A DNA stretch of 64,000 nt from Arthrobacter sp. 135MFCol5.1 (GTDB taxonomy: Bacteria > Actinomycetota > Actinomycetes > Actinomycetales > Micrococcaceae). Under the pieces are notes generated by a model. It made no database searches. It saw only the letters and a list, made by a program, of their open reading frames with translations, and was not told the origin of the DNA. Both the position numbers and the translations under genes were made by a program. Where the stretch lies: contig NZ_KB895454.1 in assembly GCF_000374865.1 (NCBI RefSeq), positions 248,001 through 312,000 of the forward strand, in the 5' to 3' direction. Below, piece after piece: positions 60,280-64,000 of the stretch (position 1 is the stretch's first letter; each line of letters starts with the position of its first letter).

Positions 60280-62036
60280 TACTTGTTCTCCTTCGCGGAG
60301 GTTTTCGACGAGCCGGCGAGCTGTTCCTGCTTCTCTGCCAGGCGCCGTTCGGCGATGGTCATGCGTCGTTCGGCCTCAGCTGCGGCACCGGCATTCTTGC
60401 CGCGCACCGCCATGGGCCGGTCCTCCGGGGTCCGGATGCGACCGGCACCGCGGTACAGGGGCACCGCTCCGAGCCGCTCCGGATCCAGGCCGGAGAACTT
60501 ATGGCCCTCACCGAAGAACTTGGTGCGCGCCAGGAGCTGCAGCGTGGGGTGCGTGAACATGAACACCACGATGAGGTCGGCGATGGCTGTCAGGCCAAGG
60601 GTGAAAGCGAACCCCCGCACGTTGCCCACAGCGACGAAATACAGGACCAGCGCAGCGAGGAGGTTGACCGCCTTGGAGGCCAGGACGGTGCGCTTGGCGC
60701 GCTTCCAGCCGTTTTCGACGGCGGACACCAGGCCGCGGCCCTCACGCAGTTCGTCACGGATGCGTTCAAAGTAAACAATGAACGAGTCCGCCGTCTGGCC
60801 GATGGCGACGATAATGCCCGCGACGCCCGCCAGGGACAGCCGGTAGTTCTCGGTCCAGCCGAGGATCGCGATGGCCAGGTAGGTCAGGGCTCCGGCCACC
60901 ACCAGGGATGCGATGGTGACAAATCCGAGCGCCCGGTACTGGAACAGCGAGTAGACCACCACAAGGAGGAGGCCGATCAAGCCGGCCAAAAGGCCCATAC
61001 GCAGCTGTTCACCACCGAGGGTGGCCGAAATCTGCTGCTCGCTTTGGATGTCGAAGCTGATGGGCAGAGCCCCAAAGCGCAGCTGGTCGGACAACGCCTT
61101 GGCGGTTTGCTCGGTGAAGCCGCCCGTGATCTGCGGGCGTCCGTCAGTGATGACGGCCAGCGAGCGGGGAGCGGAGATGACCTGATCGTCAAGCACAATG
61201 GCGAACTGGGACTTGGGATCGGTGCCAGACTCGCCCCCAGCGGCGACGTAGAACTGGTTCAGGCGCTCGGTGACGTCCTTGAACTTGGCCGTGCCTTCGG
61301 CGTCGAACTGGATGTTCACGGCCCAGTCATTGGTGACCGCGCCCTGCGCGCCCTGCTGCAGCTGGAAGGACGAGGTGACGATGTTCGTTCCCTTGACCTC
61401 CACCGGCCCCAAAATGTACTTGATGGCAGGGGTTTTGGCGGTGGCGGGTTCGCAGGTTACCAATGGCTTGGTGGGATCTGACCGCTGTGATTTCTCGGCT
61501 GCGGGGCTGTTGCAGTCCAGCGCTTCGAACTGCTTGTAGATTTCCGGCGTGATCCAGTTGGTGTCGCTGCTGTTGGCCGGCGCAGCGGTCGGCTTGGGCA
61601 GCTGGTCGTCCGGGGTCTGTGATTCCGGCGGCACTGCTGCTCCGTCACCGTTTAGGATCACGGGGCGGAAGTTCATGTCGGCGGATGCCTGGATCAGGTT
61701 CCGGGTTTCAGCCGACGGCGTGCCGGGAAGGCTGACCACCACGTTGCGGCCGGACTGGGTGCTGATTTCCGCTTCGGAGACGCCGGAGCCGTCCACGCGC
61801 TGGCGGATGATCGCCACGGCCTGGTTGAGTTGCTGTTCGTTAATGTCCGAACCACCCTCAACCTTCGGCGCCAGGATCATCTGGGTGCCGCCTTCGAGGT
61901 CCAGGGCCAGTTTGGGTGCCCAGCTGGCTTGTCCGGCGATGGTGCCGCCCGCCAGGACGGCGGTCAGTGCTGCCAGGAGTACGCCAAGCCAGACCAGGAC
62001 GCGCAGCCCTGGTTTCTTGCGGCCAGTTCGTGCCAT
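60279..62036 (-). CDS. secD: Protein translocase subunit SecD
   Basis: SecD is the partner of SecF. The N-terminal helix is followed by LALDLEGGTQMILAP, a large periplasmic region with P1 domain (about residues 60-310, including an Ala/Thr/Lys-rich insertion), then GLLAGLIGLLLVVVYSLFQY and the conserved IVAIGQTADSFIVYFERIRD. The 585 residues end in an 80-residue charged cytoplasmic tail. ATG 62036 follows GAGAAAGA. It sits 100 bp after yajC. Confidence 0.97.
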   Translation of the reverse strand: MARTGRKKPGLRVLVWLGVLLAALTAVLAGGTIAGQASWAPKLALDLEGGTQMILAPKVEGGSDINEQQLNQAVAIIRQRVDGSGVSEAEISTQSGRNVVVSLPGTPSAETRNLIQASADMNFRPVILNGDGAAVPPESQTPDDQLPKPTAAPANSSDTNWITPEIYKQFEALDCNSPAAEKSQRSDPTKPLVTCEPATAKTPAIKYILGPVEVKGTNIVTSSFQLQQGAQGAVTNDWAVNIQFDAEGTAKFKDVTERLNQFYVAAGGESGTDPKSQFAIVLDDQVISAPRSLAVITDGRPQITGGFTEQTAKALSDQLRFGALPISFDIQSEQQISATLGGEQLRMGLLAGLIGLLLVVVYSLFQYRALGFVTIASLVVAGALTYLAIAILGWTENYRLSLAGVAGIIVAIGQTADSFIVYFERIRDELREGRGLVSAVENGWKRAKRTVLASKAVNLLAALVLYFVAVGNVRGFAFTLGLTAIADLIVVFMFTHPTLQLLARTKFFGEGHKFSGLDPERLGAVPLYRGAGRIRTPEDRPMAVRGKNAGAAAEAERRMTIAERRLAEKQEQLAGSSKTSAKENK

Positions 62037-62065
62037 TGTCGATCTTTCTCTTATTCGCGGAAGAA

Positions 62066-62097
62066 CCGCCGGCGCGGGCTGCAGCCTGCGCCGGCGG
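62066..62097 (-). repeat. 32-bp palindrome between yajC and secD
   Basis: CCGCCGGCGCGGGCTG and CAGCCTGCGCCGGCGG form a near-perfect 32-bp palindrome (one G-T pair) in the 100-bp gap upstream of secD. As RNA it folds into a tight hairpin: a possible terminator for yajC or a stabiliser of secDF mRNA. Confidence 0.55.
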
Positions 62098-62136
62098 CAA
62101 TCCGCAGCGGTAGAGGGAGGAAAGGAGCCAGCGGGC

Positions 62137-62541
62137 CTAGCTGTCCTTCTTGCCCTCGTCGTTGAGGCGCTTCAGGGTTTCCTCGGGAGTCTCAGTGCCC
62201 GTCACTGGGCTGCCCGTCTCCGGGGTGGTGAGCGAGGAAGCATCGTCGGGGACGGCAGGCGAGGCGGCGGCCGGCTCAGCTGCAGGCTCGACCACCTTGG
62301 TCACCGCTTGGCGGTGCACGGTGGCAAGGTTTCCGGGGGACAGTTCAAGGGTGACCTTGTTCTCTGCTTCGTCGATGTCCACGATCCGGCCGAAAAGGCC
62401 GAAGCTGGTCATGACCTCCACGCCCGGGGCAAACTTCGACTGGAGCTCTGCCTGCTGCTGCTGCGTCTTCTTGTTGCGGCGGAACATCATGAAGATGAAG
62501 ACGCCGAGCATGACGAACAGGAGAATTGACATTGGATCCAA
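62137..62541 (-). CDS. yajC: Preprotein translocase subunit YajC
   Basis: YajC associates with SecDF. A single N-terminal membrane helix (SILLFVMLGVFIFMMFRRNKK) is followed by the conserved PGVEVMTSFGLFGRIVDIDE and a Pro/Ala/Thr-rich tail. The start TTG 62541 (LDPMSILLF) follows GGAA at 6 bases; ATG 62532, three codons later, is also possible. It has 134 residues. The 200-bp gap to ruvB presumably carries its promoter, which I cannot place with confidence. Confidence 0.93.
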   Translation of the reverse strand: MDPMSILLFVMLGVFIFMMFRRNKKTQQQQAELQSKFAPGVEVMTSFGLFGRIVDIDEAENKVTLELSPGNLATVHRQAVTKVVEPAAEPAAASPAVPDDASSLTTPETGSPVTGTETPEETLKRLNDEGKKDS

Positions 62542-62741
62542 GGGGAATTCCGTTCTTTTGCGTGGGTGTTGCCGGTTTTCCAGCGACGTCGGCCTCGCTT
62601 CAGCCGGGGCGGGAAGTAGATGCAGGCAAAGCCTGACGGTTCCTTCCCCAAGCGACGGAGGCGTCAGGGCCACCGGCGAAACAAAGCGCCGAACGTGCCG
62701 GGCGTCATACCAGTCTAAAGGGAAAAGCTGAAGGCAGCCTG

Positions 62742-63827
62742 CTATTGGCCTTCCGGGGCCCATTCGCCGGCGCCGGCGGCTTCTTCCCCGGAATCGAAAA
62801 GGTCCAGCTGTTCCTGCGCGAAGACTCCCGACGGGATGGCGTAGCCCAGGTGCGTCCAGGCGGGCGCCATGGCGATCCGGCCGCGGGGGGTCCGCCCCAG
62901 CAGGCCCTCGCGGACCAGGAAGGGTTCCGCCACCGTCTCCACGGTTTCGGTTTCTTCACCGACGGCGATGGCGAGCGTGGACAGGCCTACGGGGCCGCCG
63001 CCGAACTTGGTGATCAGGGCCTCAAGGACGGCCCGGTCCAGCCGGTCAAGGCCCTTCTTGTCCACTTCGTACATGTCCAGGGCGGCTGAAGCTGCCCGTG
63101 AGTCGATCTGCTCGATGCCGTGCACCAGCGCCCAGTCCCGGACCCGGCGCAGGAGCCGGTTGGCAATGCGGGGGGTGCCGCGGGAACGGCCTGCGATTTC
63201 GGCGAAGCCCGCGGAGTTCACTTTCAGGTCCAGCAAGCCGGCGGAGCGCCGCAGGACCAGCTCAAGTTCGGGAACGGAGTAGAACTCGAGGTGGCCGGTA
63301 AAGCCGAACCGGTCCCGGAGCGGTCCCGGGAGCAGCCCGGCCCTGGTGGTGGCACCCACCAGGGTGAACGGCGGGAGTTCCAACGGAATGGCGGTGGCGC
63401 CGGCGCCCTTGCCCACCACGATGTCCACGCGGAAGTCTTCCATGGCCATGTAGAGCATCTCTTCTGCGGGCCGGGACATGCGGTGGATTTCGTCCAGGAA
63501 CAGCACCTCGCCCTCCGACAGGGAGGACAGGATCGCAGCAAGGTCGCCGGCATGCTGGATGGCGGGGCCGCTGCTGAGCCGCAAGGGCGCATTCATCTCC
63601 GCGGCAACGATCATGGCCAGCGTGGTCTTGCCGAGGCCGGGAGGCCCCGAAAACAGCACGTGGTCCGCCGTCCGCCCGCGCATCCGGGAGGCCTGCAACA
63701 CCAGGGACAGCTGCTTGCGGACGCGGTGCTGCCCAACGAAATCATCGAGGTTCTTGGGCCGCAGCGCCGCCTCGATGGCCCGTTCTTCCGGCTCCTCCCC
63801 CGCTGCAACCAGTGACGGTTCAGCCAC
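62742..63827 (-). CDS. ruvB: Holliday-junction branch migration ATPase RuvB
   Basis: RuvB drives branch migration with RuvA. Walker [16 protein letters not shown], Walker [17 protein letters not shown] and the arginine-finger region ([20 protein letters not shown]) are present, and the C-terminal winged helix follows. It has 361 residues. GTG 63827 overlaps ruvA by 8 bp. Confidence 0.98.
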   Translation of the reverse strand: MAEPSLVAAGEEPEERAIEAALRPKNLDDFVGQHRVRKQLSLVLQASRMRGRTADHVLFSGPPGLGKTTLAMIVAAEMNAPLRLSSGPAIQHAGDLAAILSSLSEGEVLFLDEIHRMSRPAEEMLYMAMEDFRVDIVVGKGAGATAIPLELPPFTLVGATTRAGLLPGPLRDRFGFTGHLEFYSVPELELVLRRSAGLLDLKVNSAGFAEIAGRSRGTPRIANRLLRRVRDWALVHGIEQIDSRAASAALDMYEVDKKGLDRLDRAVLEALITKFGGGPVGLSTLAIAVGEETETVETVAEPFLVREGLLGRTPRGRIAMAPAWTHLGYAIPSGVFAQEQLDLFDSGEEAAGAGEWAPEGQ

Positions 63828-64000
63828 GGCTGCCTACGCGGTTGCCTGCCCGGGCGCCGTCCTGGCCCAACCAGCGGAGCGTGGTGCGCAGGATCTCCGG
63901 AACATTGCCGCGGAAGGAGACCTCGGGTTCGTCGGCCAAGGCCTTGTCGATGCTGCCAGACGCGTCTTTTTCGGACCAGCCAAGGCTGGTCATCGCGGCG
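63820..64000 (-). CDS. ruvA: Holliday-junction DNA-binding protein RuvA, C-terminal part
   Basis: The window ends inside the gene. The visible 60 residues, including [20 protein letters not shown] and [18 protein letters not shown], are the RuvA C-terminal domain III that contacts RuvB. TGA 63820-63822 overlaps the start of ruvB, the standard arrangement. Confidence 0.93.
   Translation of the reverse strand, partial: AAMTSLGWSEKDASGSIDKALADEPEVSFRGNVPEILRTTLRWLGQDGARAGNRVGSRG

Overview
The window is a gene-dense, high-GC stretch of actinobacterial chromosome with no sign of mobile DNA. Gene content and order (mihF beside gmk and rpoZ, the pyrR-pyrB-pyrC-carA-carB-pyrF operon, a helicase-dead PriA-like protein, the aroE-C-K-B-efp-nusB run, ruvX-mltG, secDF-yajC-ruvBA) and the protein sequences fit Micrococcaceae, most likely Arthrobacter or Pseudarthrobacter. 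Assignment to genus is inference from recalled family sequences; no search was run.

Layout. 1-5.9 kb: tail of a PemK/MazF-type toxin, rpsT, then on the minus strand comEA-comEC-holA and a DegV-family gene. 5.9-8.7 kb: leuS with an upstream leader that looks like a classical leucine attenuator. 8.7-14.1 kb: glycerol catabolism operon glpD-glpF-glpK, diverging from a SorC/DeoR-type regulator across a promoter region with a candidate operator. 14.1-17.0 kb: an aldo/keto reductase, an alpha/beta hydrolase and a GT4 glycosyltransferase, tightly packed. 17.1-32.1 kb, all minus: the pyrimidine operon (pyrR, pyrB, pyrC, a PH-like membrane protein, carA, carB, pyrF), then mihF, gmk, rpoZ, coaBC, metK and priA. 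32.2-33.5 kb: a PrsW-family membrane protease. 33.6-45.5 kb, minus: rpsD, two small membrane-associated proteins, alaS, ruvX, mltG, aroE, aroC, aroK, aroB, a TPR-like protein, efp and nusB. 45.7-53.3 kb: rarA, a VLRF1-type release factor/hydrolase, a GNAT enzyme, aspS, an APC permease and hisS. 53.6-64 kb: a membrane-anchored cyclophilin, a DUF349 protein, an AbiEi-like orphan, rel (ppGpp), secF, secD, yajC, ruvB and the 3' end of ruvA.

The genes are nearly all housekeeping: translation (S20, S4, Leu/Ala/Asp/His-tRNA synthetases, EF-P), nucleotide and aromatic amino-acid synthesis, DNA repair and replication (HolA, PriA, RuvABX, RarA), secretion, and the stringent response. Many neighbours overlap by 1-8 bp (ATGA, GTGA, TGATG), implying translational coupling. 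Several genes begin at TTG or GTG behind a strong Shine-Dalgarno, so true starts differ from the longest open frames.

I do not see a convincing new multi-gene system. The most interesting items are regulatory or domain-level: the leuS leader encoding a possibly leaderless peptide with three consecutive Leu codons followed by a terminator; the operator candidates at glpD/SorC and at pyrR; a roughly 100-residue His/Asp-rich cytoplasmic segment on MltG; an AbiEi-like gene whose 3' end is antisense to rel; and a long interrupted palindrome after glpK.
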